Assembly (NCBI GenBank): GCA_031835245.1
Contig: JAVKOQ010000351.1
Span: forward strand, 1 to 52,750
Source: Balamuthia mandrillaris
Lineage: Eukaryota; Discosea; Longamoebia; Balamuthiidae
DNA: 52,750 nt
Direction of reading: 5' to 3'
Positions 34,758 through 45,760 of the stretch are shown here, one piece after another; within the stretch, counting starts at the first letter, position 1; each line of letters starts with the position of its first letter. A program made the position numbers and the translations under genes. The notes under the pieces are model-generated. The model was given only the letters and a program-made list of their open reading frames with translations. It was not told where the DNA came from and made no database searches.

Positions 34758-37700
34758 ATGCAGCACGCAAGCAGGCAAAGCGGTACGTCTCGAAGGGCGA
34801 CGCTCTCGGCCTCCTTTTTGCTCTCTTTGTGGTTGTTTGCGTTGGGGCCAACCCAAGCCGAATTTTTCCTGGCATGGAGTTATATGGGCAGCTGCGGTGC
34901 GGACAGCGGCAACCCGTCGATCGAGGCCTACATCGAGTCCACCAACGAGGTGTGGTTCATCAATAACCAACCTAACCCTTGGGTTTATAACTTTGGTCCG
35001 TCTGCCTTTCTTTATTTCTTCTTCAGTTGTTGGTAGGAGTGAAAGGCTTTAACCAAAAGCTGTGCAGACACAAAGACCTGTCGACAAATCACAACGGCGG
35101 GCAGTCCTCCCTCGAAACTGCACTGGGGGCACGCCAGCGTGGTTGGAGACATCATCTATCACTTTGGAGGGTCCGACTCAAATTCAGGCAATACCTATTC
35201 CAACCAGGTTCATACGTTAGGTTGTCCTCATCCTCTATGTTAAACATCTCCTTTTTGTTTTTGTCTTCTTCTTCTTCTTCTTCTTGTTCTTCTTCTTGTT
35301 CTTGTTCTTCTTGTTCTTCTTCTTCTTCTTCTTCTTGTTCTTCTTCTTGTTCTTGTTCTTCTTGTTCTTTTGTTCTTCTTCTTCTTCTTCTTCTTATTCT
35401 TCTTCTTCTTCTTCTTCTTCTTCTTCTTCTTCTTCTTCTTCTTCTTCTTCTTCTTCTTCTTCTTCTTCTTCTTCTTCTTCTTCTTGTTGTTGTTGTTGTT
35501 CTTCTTCTTCTTCTTCTTCTTCTTCTTCTTCTTCTTCTTCTTCTTCTTCTTCTTCTTCTTCTTCTTCTTCTTCTTCTTCTTCTTCTTCTTCTTCTTCTTC
35601 CTCCTCCTCCTCCTCCTCCTCCTCCTCCTTTTACTGTGTTTGACCCTGCCTGTTGATGATACTTGTTTTAAAGACACTAAAACACACGTGTGGCAGAAGC
35701 TGACCGTTAGCCTAAGGCCCCCACAAAGGTTTCACCACGACACGTTGCACTTGAACCAAAAGATTTATGCCTATGGAGGACACAACGGCGACGTCTATTT
35801 CAGAGATTTGTGGGAATTTGATATCGGTAAGGAAGTTGCAGATGTGTTGTCTGTTTAGGTGTTCTCGCTCTTCACGTTATTCTTTCGCTTTCCCTTCATC
35901 CTTCTCCGTTCTTCTTCTTGATCTTGGTCTGCTTCTCAACTTTATGTTATACAAAAAAAAATAAATAAATAAACAAAACAACAGATAGCAGCAATTGGAT
36001 GCAACTATCACGGCCACCAGGCAACGCTGCTATGAACGCAGAAGGTGCAATCTTGGATCAATTCCTCTTCTTTCACGGAGGCGTCACCACTGGTCAAAAC
36101 GTCTACAACTACTTGATCCGATATGACACGAAGCACGCCAACTGGACCACCCTATCTCCCCAATCCGAGCTACTTCCTCGCAGTGGTCATTCTATGTTCG
36201 TGGACACTACCCAACTCGTACTGTGGATAGTCGGTGGATGGAATGGAACGACGATGTCTGTGCATCATCGGTTAAGGCTAGAGGCCAGTAAAGATATGCA
36301 ACCTGCTGTTGACCAATTCATCGGAGAGGCTCGCTGTTGGCACGGCCTGACTGTTCATCGTCCCACCAATACTCCTTTTTGCCGGGGTACATCTTCCTTC
36401 TTGCCTTGCCTCTTATTCTTTGTTGACTTCTTTCTTTCTTGTCGTTTCTTTCTTGCTTTCTTTCATTTTCTTGTCGTTTCTTTCTTTCTTTCTTGCTTGT
36501 CTTCGCTTTGCTTCTGCTTTTCCGCTTCGCTTCTTAATGCATTTCTCATAGGCACTTCGGGCATGCATTCTTTACGATTAGAATGTAATTACTTTGATGG
36601 CTGCCCACTGCTTACCCCTCCTCCCATTTGTCCTCCATCTGATCCTTTTCGGTGCGGTTTTCGTTCTCAAATTCTTGTCAGTGATTAACCTGCCCCTGAA
36701 AATAACAACACACATAACGTTACAAACAACAAGATGTGGCTCACTGTTATGCGTGGATAACCCAAACACATGCACCAACTTGAAGAAAGACTGTTGGGAG
36801 ATGGGCAATATCACGTGCTTCAATGGAGAATGCGCCTCCCGCTGCGAGGATTGCCAAGCCAAAGCTAAGTTGCCCTGTAGCCAAAGCAAGGTCATGTGTT
36901 GCGACGGCTCTTGTAGTTCCACCATGGCAGATTGTCCATCAGTGCCATGCTCCTTGCAGCTACCTTTCCGGTTCGTTCCTAGTTTGTCTACTGTTTTTTG
37001 TTGCTTTCGAGTTTGATGATCAACACAAATATATGTGTGGATATTAAACAGATGTCCAAACGGAGTTTGCAGAGCAACAGCGGAAGAATGCCCTATGGGA
37101 CCGACGTGCGAGGCAGAGCAAGAGCTGTGCGAGGATGGCGTTTGTAGAGAAGCTTTCAAGTGTCCCAGTTCCGTGGACCTGTGTCCCATTTCTTCAAGAC
37201 TCTGTCCGGATGCAACTTGTGCGCCACAGGTAAGTTTTGCTTCAAATCTTCTCTTCTTCTTCTCTTTTTCTTCTGCACATGTTGTTATTTCTGTTTGTAT
37301 TTCTTGCCTGCTGTTCGATCCTCATGCCGCTATCCTTGGCAGGGAGAAGACTGTACGCCATCTCAGCCGTATTGCGGTGCTGATAAGGTCAAATGTTGGG
37401 ACGGGAGCTGTATATCAGGCGAGTGCCCGAGCCTCCTCTTGTCCATCAAAGTGGCACCGCTGTCATTTTACAAGCATCCTTCATCTTCGGGCATACAGGT
37501 TGGTTTCATTTACTAATTCTTCTAGTTTTGTAGGCTTCTTTGTTGTTGTTCTCGTTCTCGTTCTCGGTTTTGTTTTCTTTCTCACCATGTTTTCATCGCT
37601 CAACAACAGGAATTGCCTTTGAAAAACTGGGACACGGATGAATTTTTCGGCAGTATTGTGGTGGACAGCTCCCAGTTACCCGATGAAACGCAACTCAAGG

Positions 37701-40485
37701 TCAGCAAAGTGGACTTTGCTAAGCTCCACCAACCAATCTTTCCTCACAGCTTCTACAACGAAACCAAGTTGTTGGGTCCTTGCGTTGAGGTTATTTTCCG
37801 TCACAATAATGAGACAGTGCACAACGAGACATTTGTTCAAATGGAAGGATTGCTGAACTTAAATATGGAGTTGGAGTTCGGCAAACAGTTGGTGAGTTGC
37901 CACGCTTCTCACAACCTAACTATATATTTTTTTGTGTTAACTTCCACATACTTCCACCACAAACAGCAAGCAGAAAGCATTTCTTTTGTTGCCCTTAACA
38001 ACGACGACGAAGGCTGGAAAAGCTTGCCAACGGCAAAGGTGGAAACCCCGACTAGCAGTGCAAGCAGAAATGTCGAACTTTCGGCATCATCAGACAGAGA
38101 AGGCACTTTTTGCGTGGCCTTGCTTGGCGACCCACGACCCTTCCTCACTCTGCAAGCTCCTCGTTTATTCATTCTTCGCGAGGCGTCCGATCTCACGGTA
38201 CCGCATTTCCTGACATATTATTCTTTTCCTTGCTAACTTGCAAACGCTGCCCATTAAAGGTGGCTGTAGAGGTATCGCTGCCACCGTGGGATCCCGTCTT
38301 GGTTCCCTTTCAGATTGTGGGAACAGCAGTGGAAGGAGAAGATTTCACGCTCTACTCCTTAACTCCCAACCCAGTGCCCTTCTCTCCCGCCACCACCACG
38401 GCCAACCTCCTCTTCTTTTTTCCTGGTACTTCCTCCTTCAGCGGCTATCGATCCTTACAAATCCAGTTTGGGGAGAGTTCACCTCCTCAATTGAACACCA
38501 GGATGCCTGTAGAACAATCGACTATCTTATTGACCACTACCTTTCAGCACTTGGCCTCTGAAAGCATGACAGTGGTCTTTCCAGGTTCTTCTTTAAATTA
38601 TCAGATCATCCCCTTGGACAACGGTAATGCTGATGCCACCGACACGGAGGAAAAGGACGTGCTATTGGAAGCGTATCAGTTGGAAGTAGTGTTAGTGAGA
38701 GTGGTGGAGTTATCCGCCAACGGGACGGAGCTTAATAAGATGATCATTCCGATCGATGCAGAGTTCGAGCCCGAGGTCATGGATGAGCGGATGTTAATTC
38801 TCTCATCATCATCAGCGGTGCAAGACTTGTCCTTGGAAGGACGGTTCAGCCTTGGAGATTCTCGCGCTTGGAACGCTTCCCTTTTTTCTGCTTCGATCGA
38901 GGAACACGTGCCCGATAATAGCACATTGTACATCCAGCTTGTGTTTGATCATTGGACGTTCAAGCCGGAGACGGAGAGATTGGAATTGGTGATGGAGCTC
39001 TTCAGCCAAGATGGTCGGTTAATGGTGACAGATCAACCAGAACTGAGAACAGAGAGGCACACCAACAGCGATATGGTCCTTGAGGAGCGAGGCGGTGAAG
39101 GAGGTTGGTGGAGAACCAGCATGGCCACCCGCCACACTATATTGTGGGTGGATACTCCCGCTTTGAACGGTGTCAACGAGCCACTCTCCTTCTTCGCTGA
39201 TGGTATCCGACAACTCATGACCGTGAAGCTCCCCTTGTTTGAAGAGAGGTTGGTCTTCCAAGCCGCAATCCATTTGGCAGTAAATGCTACAGATGAGTAC
39301 GATGACAAAGAGGAGAGCGATGATGTGCCTGTAGCTGCCATTGCTGCGCCAGCGGCTGTTGGAGGGTTGCTGTTCGTGTTCTTGGTGGTTGTGGTGGCAA
39401 TAGTGTTAATGCGAATGATGAAGAAGAAGCGGAAACAGAAAAAAGAGGAGATGCAAGAGGCCATGGAATTGGAACCCGGATTGTATAGCACCTTCAACAC
39501 CAACAAGCATCACCAAAAGAAGATACGCGCATATTCTTCTGCCAAATCAAACAAGAAGAACGGAGCAGGCAGTGAAGGAGGGTTCGCCATTCGATTCAAA
39601 GACCTGGAGTTTGGGGAACAGATCGGCCAAGGCTCCTTCGGAGTGGTCTACCGGGGCACTTGGCGACTGACCGATGTGGCCATCAAGATGCTCAACAACC
39701 TCACGGAAGAACAGCTCAAGGAGTTCCGGCAAGAAGTAGAACTGATGCAAAACCTCCGACCTCACAGCAATGTAGTGCTGTTGTTGGGAGTGTGCTTGGA
39801 GGAAGACCATCCCTTGTGTATCATCACGGAGCTCATGCCCAAAGGCAGCTTGTTGAGGTTCTTGCAAAGTGAGGAAGGGAAGCAATTGGGGGAGAAGGAG
39901 ATGGTGAGCATTGCGAGAGGGATCGCAGCAGGCATGCAACACTTGCATGAGGAGAAGATCATCCACTGCGACTTGTCTGCCAGGAATGTGTTGTTGACGG
40001 AGACATTGGAGGGCAAAGTGGCAGACTTTGGCATGTCTCGCGTGTTGAACGCCGAGGAGGACCAACACAAAACCGTGTCGAACATGGGTCCCATTCGTTG
40101 GATGGTTCGTTCATTTGGCTTTCCTCCTTTCTTCCTTTTGTGCTGCTCATCCGCATGCTCATTCATCGTCATTCTCTATTCCTCCTCACAGGCGCCAGAG
40201 AGCTTGCGCGAGCAAGTCTACTCCACCAAATCGGATGTGTGGGCCTTTGGGGTGTTGTTGTGGGAGATGGCCAGCATGGGACAAATGCCTTATTCTCACC
40301 TGAAGGTCACGCAGGTGTCGGTGCAGGTGGCCAGCAAAGGACTTTGTTTGCAGCCACCAGAAGGCACACCACCCATCTTTGCCGAGCTCATGCAGCAATG
40401 CTTCCAGCAGGACCCAGAGGATCGCCCCAGCTTCTCCACCTTGCACAAGTTGTTGAAGAAAGCTCTTCTTGACATGAAGTCATAG
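34758..40485 (+). CDS. Receptor protein kinase: Kelch ectodomain, Cys-rich region, one TM, tyrosine-kinase-like domain
   Basis: Start at 34758 with a signal peptide (ATLSASFLLSLWLFALGPTQ, cut near AEFF). Kelch repeats follow across exons 35068-35220, 35674-35826 and 35985 on: GSPPSKLHWGHASVVGDIIY, HFGGSD, LDTKTHVWQKL, YAYGGHNGDVYFRDLWEFDI and NWMQLSRPPG, making a beta-propeller. Then come many Cys modules (36740-37430; for example CEDGVCREAFKCPSS), two beta-rich regions with N-glycosylation sequons, one TM helix near 39330-39420 (GGLLFVFLVVVVAIVLMRMM) and a kinase domain. The kinase has IGQGSFGVVYRG, the Lys in DVAIKML, catalytic HCDLSARN, DFG in VADFGMSR, RWM/APESL and SDVWAFGVLLWEMASMGQMP. 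DLSARN and the SDVW block favour the tyrosine-kinase group; the Arg of HRD is Cys. The ligand is unknown. Stop at 40483-40485. Confidence 0.92.
35263..35633. repeat. (TTC)n / (TCC)n trinucleotide tract in receptor-kinase intron
   Basis: About 370 bp of TTC with TTG and CCT interruptions, occupying most of intron 35221-35673. It produces spurious poly-Leu, poly-Ser, poly-Phe and poly-Lys frames. Sense strand is pyrimidine. Confidence 0.97.
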
Positions 40486-40514
40486 CTAACTTCTGTACAT
40501 ACGATGTGTAGTTT

Positions 40515-40540
40515 ATGTTTTTTTTTTTAAAAAAAAAATA
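40515..40540. terminator. T/A palindromic run between convergent genes
   Basis: A T-run running directly into an A-run lies in the 138-bp gap between the stops of the receptor kinase (+) and the four-TM gene (-). Its symmetry would let it serve 3'-end formation for both genes; that function is inference. Confidence 0.3.
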
Positions 40541-40623
40541 AGTGATGAGAAAGAAAGGTCGTGCTTTCATCCTAAGAATGAGAAACAACTTATTCTTCAA
40601 CAGAGATGCACAACGGAGCATAC

Positions 40624-40785
40624 TCAATGCCCTTTAAGGCGATCAACTTGTTCTTTTGCTCTCGTGCCTCTTTTCTTCTTGCACATATCAACTTTAGCAA
40701 CTTTATAAGCACTGTTACCTGCATACATCCAAGTTGTGAGAAAAGCGATAAAATACAAAATTGCTACTTCTTTTCTCTGTTCTCT

Positions 40786-40818
<33 letters not shown>

Positions 40819-41603
40819 GTCTGTCTTTTTCTGGCTGTCACTGCCGCTCTCCTGCCAAATCTTATCTTCTCTTCGAGCATCATACTTACCATTATGATCA
40901 AAGCCATAAGGGCAAGGGGACAAGTAACGGCGATCAATAAGCGAGAGTTACGCTCGTCCCTTAGTCCGATGTCTCTGCAATCAGGTCTGTCAGTGCCTTC
41001 GTCGCAGTAAACGATGCGCTGCAGGAGTGCCCATAGCAACATCCAAAGCGCAAAAACAATGGAGCCGATAAAGCAAAGAATTAAAGTCACGACGTTCCAA
41101 ACTATCATCTACAAGTAACATGGTTTGGCTTTTAGCGACTTGTGGTGACGAAAGAGAATATAAGGAGAAAAGAGAACAACAACAGAAAGATAGAATAGAG
41201 CAAAGAAAAGAAAGTCAATGCAGACGAGAAACGACGACGAAATGCAGGGAGCGATGCCCTTGTGAATGAGAAAGAGAAAGAGAGAAAGGGAAGATGAACC
41301 CATGCTGCTTTCATGGTGCTGAGAGACGCTGCCGCACGGGAGAGGCTCAACAGGCTAAAGGCCACGCACAGGGAGTAGATGGCAGAAATGGCAAGGTAGA
41401 GGTTCCACCACTCAGGCATCAACGCAACCGTCACAAAAAACCCGATGGCGAACATGAAGGCATACAGCGGCCAGAACTTGAAAGTAACAAATAATAAATA
41501 AACACACCAGAACTTCAAAAGGGAGAGAGAGAGAGAGAACGGGATACCAAACCAAAAAGTTTAGCAGATCACGAAACGTGCAAGACTTTATAGAGATGGG
41601 CAT
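40624..41603 (-). CDS. Small four-TM membrane protein, unrecognised
   Basis: Start at 41603 (MPISIKSCTFRDLLNFL); stop at 40624-40626; four exons and about 180 residues. Four hydrophobic segments are visible: FWPLYAFMFAIGFFVTVALM, LYLAISAIYSLCVAFSLLSL, VWNVVTLILCFIGSIVFALW and LLIAVTCPLALMALIIMV. A short polar loop with two Cys (YCDEGTDRPDCRD) lies between helices 3 and 4, and the tail is basic (KKKRGTRAKEQ). The layout (short N-terminus, 2+2 helices, Cys-bearing loop after helix 3) is tetraspan-like, but the tetraspanin CCG motif is absent and I cannot assign a family. It shares a divergent promoter with the aminotransferase. Confidence 0.7.
40783..40827. repeat. (CT)n/(CTGT)n microsatellite in the four-TM gene's last intron
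   Basis: The plus strand is CT, so the sense strand of this minus-strand gene is purine (GA)n. It is one of only two exceptions to the pyrimidine-on-sense pattern. Confidence 0.9.
41521..41539. repeat. Short (GA)n in first intron of the four-TM gene
   Basis: About nine units; CT on the sense strand. Confidence 0.85.
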
Positions 41604-41976
41604 TTTTTTTGCTCACAACGAAAAGAAGAAGAATATAAACAATGAAAGAGGAAATAACAAGTGGAGGAGGAGGAGGAGGATGTTTTGTTTGAAAAGCTGC
41701 GTCGCAGGTAATCCGCAGCTTTCAGTTGTTGGTTTGTTGGTTGCAGAATAGAAAATAAAAAAGAAGAAAATCACCAACAAAAAAAAAATTTTCGGAAGTG
41801 GAAAATTCCGTATATTAAATTGCCCAATGAGAAATCAAACCGTTAATTGTTAATTAGTGAAACGTCGACATTAAAATGTCCGCCGGTTCGACGCGAGATG
41901 TTTACAAATTTCGTTTGTCGACAATAATGAAAACTCCAAAAGAAAAATCCCCCAAACGAAAAAAACAACAAAACCG
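41604..41976. promoter_or_regulatory. Bidirectional promoter, four-TM gene / aminotransferase
   Basis: 373 bp holding, in order, a (GGA)n run (41664-41680), CCAAT (41824-41828), GTTAATTGTTAATTAG (41842-41857), CGTCGACA (41863-41870) and TGTCGACA (41916-41923). The last two are 107 and 54 bp before the aminotransferase ATG. Confidence 0.55.
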
Positions 41977-43794
41977 ATGGAACAAGGAGGGGAGAGGGAG
42001 CGAGGCGGCCAGAACCAACCACAGCAGCACGCCGCAGAGGAGATTGACTTTGCAAAGGGTCATCCTGGAGGGGAGATCCTGCCGGTGGAGCTCTTCCAAC
42101 GGGCCTCCAAGCTGGCCTTTGAGGAGCTGGCTCACGCCAGCGACTTCACCAAAAAGGAGGTGCTCTCCTACTGCGCAGACGAGAACCAGGCTGGCTTTGT
42201 TCCTTTCAGGTTTGTGTGAGAGCGTGTTTTTTGTATGTGTGAGTGAAAAAGAAAGAGATCACTGTTCTCTTTAATCTTTGGTGGAGTGTCGACAATATTT
42301 CGATGACGCTGATCACCGCTTTCCTTCATGCATATGTATGACAGAGAAAAACTTGCAGAGTTTATCAACGCTCATGTTCATTGGGAACAAAGTGAGGAGG
42401 TGAACAAGCTGACGCGTGCTGCCTCTGAGCAACTGTTTGTGACCACTGGTGCTTCCTCTGCGTTCTCTTTGGCATGCACTTACTTTGCTAAACCTGGTAT
42501 TGTTCTTCTCCTCTCCCTCTTCCCAGCCTTCTTCATTCGTTAACAGCTTGAAAACAACGCAAACAAAATAAAAAGGTGACACTGTTTTAGTAGAGGATCC
42601 AACCTACTATCTAGCTCCACACGTGTTTCATACCGATCATCACATGAAACTGGCAACAGTGCCGACCGACCATGAAGGCATCGATCTGGACGCCCTGGAG
42701 CGAATGCTAAAACCGAAGGAGGAAGGCGGAGAGGGCGTCCCTCCTCCATCGCTTCTCTATATTGTTCCAACTTTTCATAATCCAAAGGGCGTCACTCTTC
42801 CTCATGCCAAACGGCGAAGGTGTTCAATTCATTCTGCTCTCTCTCTCTCTCTTACTTTTTTCTTATTCTTGTTTCGCTTAACTAACGTTAAACAACTTGA
42901 AAAACAAAAATAGATTGGTGGAGTTAAGCAAACAACATGGGTTCATGGTGGTGGCCGATGAGGTTTACCAGTTCCTTTACTTTGATGAAAAAGATGCTCC
43001 TCCACCTCCGTTGGCATGTTATGATCTCTACTATCATCCCAACCAGCGACCCACTGTCTTGTCCCTTCATTCCTTCTCCAAGACTTTAGCCCCTGGTATT
43101 TGTCTTGCCTTCTACTCTATTTGCTATGTATGGATTGTTGTTATTTTGCTGGTTGAGCTTAAATGCGTATCCCTTCTCTCCTTTCCCTGTAAAAAAAGGG
43201 CTACGATTGGGTTGGATCCACGCTCACGAGGCCATCGTGAACAAATTAGCTCACTGCGCAGTGGCGGACAGCGGTGGCTCATTTGCTCCATTGCCTTCCA
43301 TGATCGTCTACAAAGCGATTCAAGAAGGTCTTCTCGAACGCCATCTCTCCGATCTTCGTTCTACCTATCAGCGTCTAGCCAACCTTCTTTATCACCGTCT
43401 ACTTCTTCACTTTCCACTTTCTTCTTCTACGTCCCTTGCTGAGGAAAAAGTGGAACCAGTTTTACCGAATCTTTTTACCATCCGAAAGCCGAAAGGAGGA
43501 TTCTTTCTTTGGATAACCCTCAACAAAGAATATCTGGAGAAGAACGAAGCAACTGGACGAAGCTTGACCGGAGCAGGCATCGCAGCTGCTTGTTCTAGGA
43601 TGGAACATTTGATAGTCAAAGACGGAGCTACTTGTACGGCTTCCTCGTTGATGAAAGAAGAAGAGGGAGGGAGGGCTCCTTCTGAAGAAAGCCGCCGTTC
43701 GATAAGGTTGTGTTGGGCATACCTTCCGCCAGAGCTGATTGAGGAAGGCATTCGACGGTTCGCTCGTGCCATTCAACAATTGCTAAATGAATAG
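41977..43794 (+). CDS. PLP-dependent class I/II aminotransferase (aminoadipate/aromatic-like)
   Basis: Start at 41977 (MEQGGERERGGQNQPQQHAA); stop TAG at 43792-43794; six exons. A fold-type-I aminotransferase in which PLP is bound by the Lys in SLHSFSKTLAPG (about 43060-43095), directly before the exon starting LRLGWIHA. Other family blocks are EEIDFAKGHPGGEILPVELF, LFVTTGASSAFSLACTYFAK, TVLVEDPTYYLAPHVF, YIVPTFHNPKGVTLP (the NP motif) and GFMVVADEVYQFLYF (the DEVY Asp/Tyr). It belongs with Aro8/YER152C/2-aminoadipate transaminase-like enzymes and is about 450 residues. The precise amino acid is not predictable. No targeting peptide is obvious, so a cytosolic place is likely. The first intron restores VPFREKLAEFI. 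Confidence 0.92.
42287..42294. promoter_or_regulatory. TGTCGACA palindrome in the aminotransferase's first intron
   Basis: Same 8-bp palindrome as the upstream sites, 310 bp past the ATG, inside the first intron. Confidence 0.3.
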
Positions 43795-43984
43795 GTTGCG
43801 TTCATCCCTTCTTTCTTTCTTTTGTAATGTTACAATTGGCAATTGGGATAGAGGACAGAAGAATGAAGAAAAATCAAGACAGTGGAGAGAAGCAGAGCAA
43901 AAAAGACAGAAGAAAGAAGAGAGAGAAGCAAAGACGCAAGACGAAACACAAACTGGCTGTACAAAAACATCTTTGGTGAGACAG

Positions 43985-44702
43985 TTATTGGTTGGGAGTG
44001 GAAGGAGTTCTGCTTTGGAGGAGCCGCAGCCAAGACAAGTAAGAAGCGTTGTCCTCCGCCTCCACAAAGTAGCAACGAGAGGAGGAGACGCGAATGCTGA
44101 GAACGAAGCCACTGCCGTTGCTGCTGCTGATATCAGCGCTGCTCTCTCCATGACACCCTTGCACACTGGCCGTTCTCAAGTCGACAAGACCTCTTGCATG
44201 TTTGCTCTGTTGTTTTTTTAACACATAGTATAAGAAGCTTGCTATAACAAATCAAAAATCAAAAAAGAAATGGAGACAGTACGTGAAGGTCTTTGAAGTA
44301 GTAAAGATAAAAGTCCTTCAAGATGAAGTACCGCTTCTTCCACGTTTTGCTCTTTCCTCGTTGTTTGAGAAGCCACCCGTCCTTTTCTGCAGGCAGCAAG
44401 GCATACGGGTCCACTTTCTTGAGCTTGTGTCGATCTCTTGGGGTTGTTCTAGGGGAGTTGTCCGACGCAGTGGTTGCGGTGGCGAAAGAAGAAGGGGACG
44501 AGGGCGAGGACGAAGGGGAGGTAGAGGACGCGTTGTTGTTGACGCGAAGAATGAAAGAGGTGGAGAGAGGCGGTTGGCGAGGGGAGGAGGAGGCGTAACG
44601 CTCGTATTTGTTCCAGGGCTCCTGCTCTCCGGTCTGCGAGGATTGCTCGATGGCCGCCAAAGGCAGGTTCAAGCCTAGGGACTTACCAATGCTAGCATAC
44701 AT
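43985..44702 (-). CDS. PH-domain protein
   Basis: Two exons (44283-44702 and 43985-44206) with a GT-AG intron give 213 residues. After a Ser/Thr-rich disordered N-terminal 100 residues (NASSTSPSSSPSSPSSFATA) comes a pleckstrin-homology domain split by the intron: KDGWLLKQRGKSKTWKKRYF, ILKDFYLYYFKDLH, then ARGLVDLRTASV, GFVLSIRVSSSRCYFVEAED and the closing helix NASYLSWLRLLQS. The KxxxWKKRYF pattern and basic beta1-beta2 loop fit phosphoinositide binding, so membrane recruitment is likely. It ends right after the PH domain. It is convergent with the aminotransferase (190 bp between stops). Confidence 0.9.
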
Positions 44703-45174
44703 GGTCGTTGTGGGTTGATGGTTCCGTCTCGTTGTAGCGGTGGGGAAAGGGATTCCTTTGGATCGACCTGCTTTACAGATGCGAATTTTTGTTGTGCTCT
44801 TTGACCCGGAGATTTTTGCAATTATTTGACGACGCGTCGACAATTTTTTCCAAATAAGGGTAATGTTCGGCAAAATTTCTTCCTGTTCTTGATCGCTTCC
44901 ACGTCAGACTTCCGTGGATTGCAGATTCTCCGTAACCTCTCCTTTCATGTCGACCCAATGATGATTTAAAAAAAGGCACGAAGCGCCATGGGAATCGAAC
45001 TGAAGGCATTTTTGTCGACGATAGTTCCAGGGGGAAAAACAAAATTGTATTGAGTTGGAATCGAACTGAAGGTAATATTCCACCTTCGAAGAAAAGAGGA
45101 AGGGAAAGGGACAACCATTTCGTTACCTCTCTACTTTTCTTTCCTTCCACCATCAACGAACGGGACAACACACA
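44703..45174. promoter_or_regulatory. Bidirectional promoter, PH protein / UBE3A-like gene
   Basis: 472-bp gap holding CGTCGACA (44835-44842), a bare GTCGAC (44949-44954), TGTCGACG (45013-45020), a CCAAT (44955-44959), and two direct copies of GGAATCGAACTGAAGG (44991-45006 and 45057-45072). No gene is supported. Confidence 0.55.
44991..45072. repeat. Two 16-bp direct repeats, GGAATCGAACTGAAGG
   Basis: Perfect copies at 44991-45006 and 45057-45072 lie 66 bp apart on either side of a TGTCGACG site, 100-180 bp upstream of the UBE3A-like ATG. Confidence 0.85.
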
Positions 45175-45704
45175 ATGCTGACACGTAGTGGTACTTTTGC
45201 CTTTCCCCAAGGAGGAGGAGGAAGAAGAAGAGATGGTGGAGGCGCTCGAAACATACCCGTGCCAACGGAACTTGACTTGCCTCCCGAGAACGCCGAGTCT
45301 TCGCCTCGCTCCAAAAATTCCTCCTCATCAAACTCCTCTGCTTCTGCTTCTTCCGCTGGAAGGTCTCTGCGACCCTCCGTGTCTTCCTCTGACCTGCCTT
45401 CTCTCCTGAGACGCAACAACACGTCCAGCGTGTTGCTGCGTGGCAAACAGGGTAATGCTACGGACAAGCTGGGCGTGCCTGCCCCTGGCGGCCGACAGTT
45501 GTTGAAGGGCTCGCAGTTCATTCCCTCCTCCACCAAGTCTCCCACTGGAAGACAACGAAGGGCCATCGTCAAGAAACTGGAGGACCTGGCTCGCAAGTAT
45601 ATTTTTTTTTGTTTTTCGTTCTTTGTTTTTTTTGTTTTGTTGTTTCTGCCTCTGCCTCTGCCTCTGCCTCTGCCTCTGCCTCTGCCTCTGCCTCCCCTCT
45701 CCCT

Positions 45705-45760
<56 letters not shown>

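Noticed and set aside
35079-35086. TGTCGACA as a further regulatory site
   Set aside because: It falls in the second Kelch exon (DTKTCRQITT), so it is explained by coding; other GTCGAC cores at about 32008, 44180, 48387 and 48830 are also coding and were left out of the motif count.
35240-35677. Poly-Lys, poly-Leu or poly-Ser protein
   Set aside because: An artefact of the TTC repeat. The interval is an intron whose removal joins two Kelch segments in phase (NQVHTL to DTKTHVWQKL).
44985-45075. tRNA genes suggested by GGAATCGAAC
   Set aside because: It resembles a T-arm complement, but the arms do not pair and no D-arm or acceptor stem can be placed; the two copies are too close for tRNAs.
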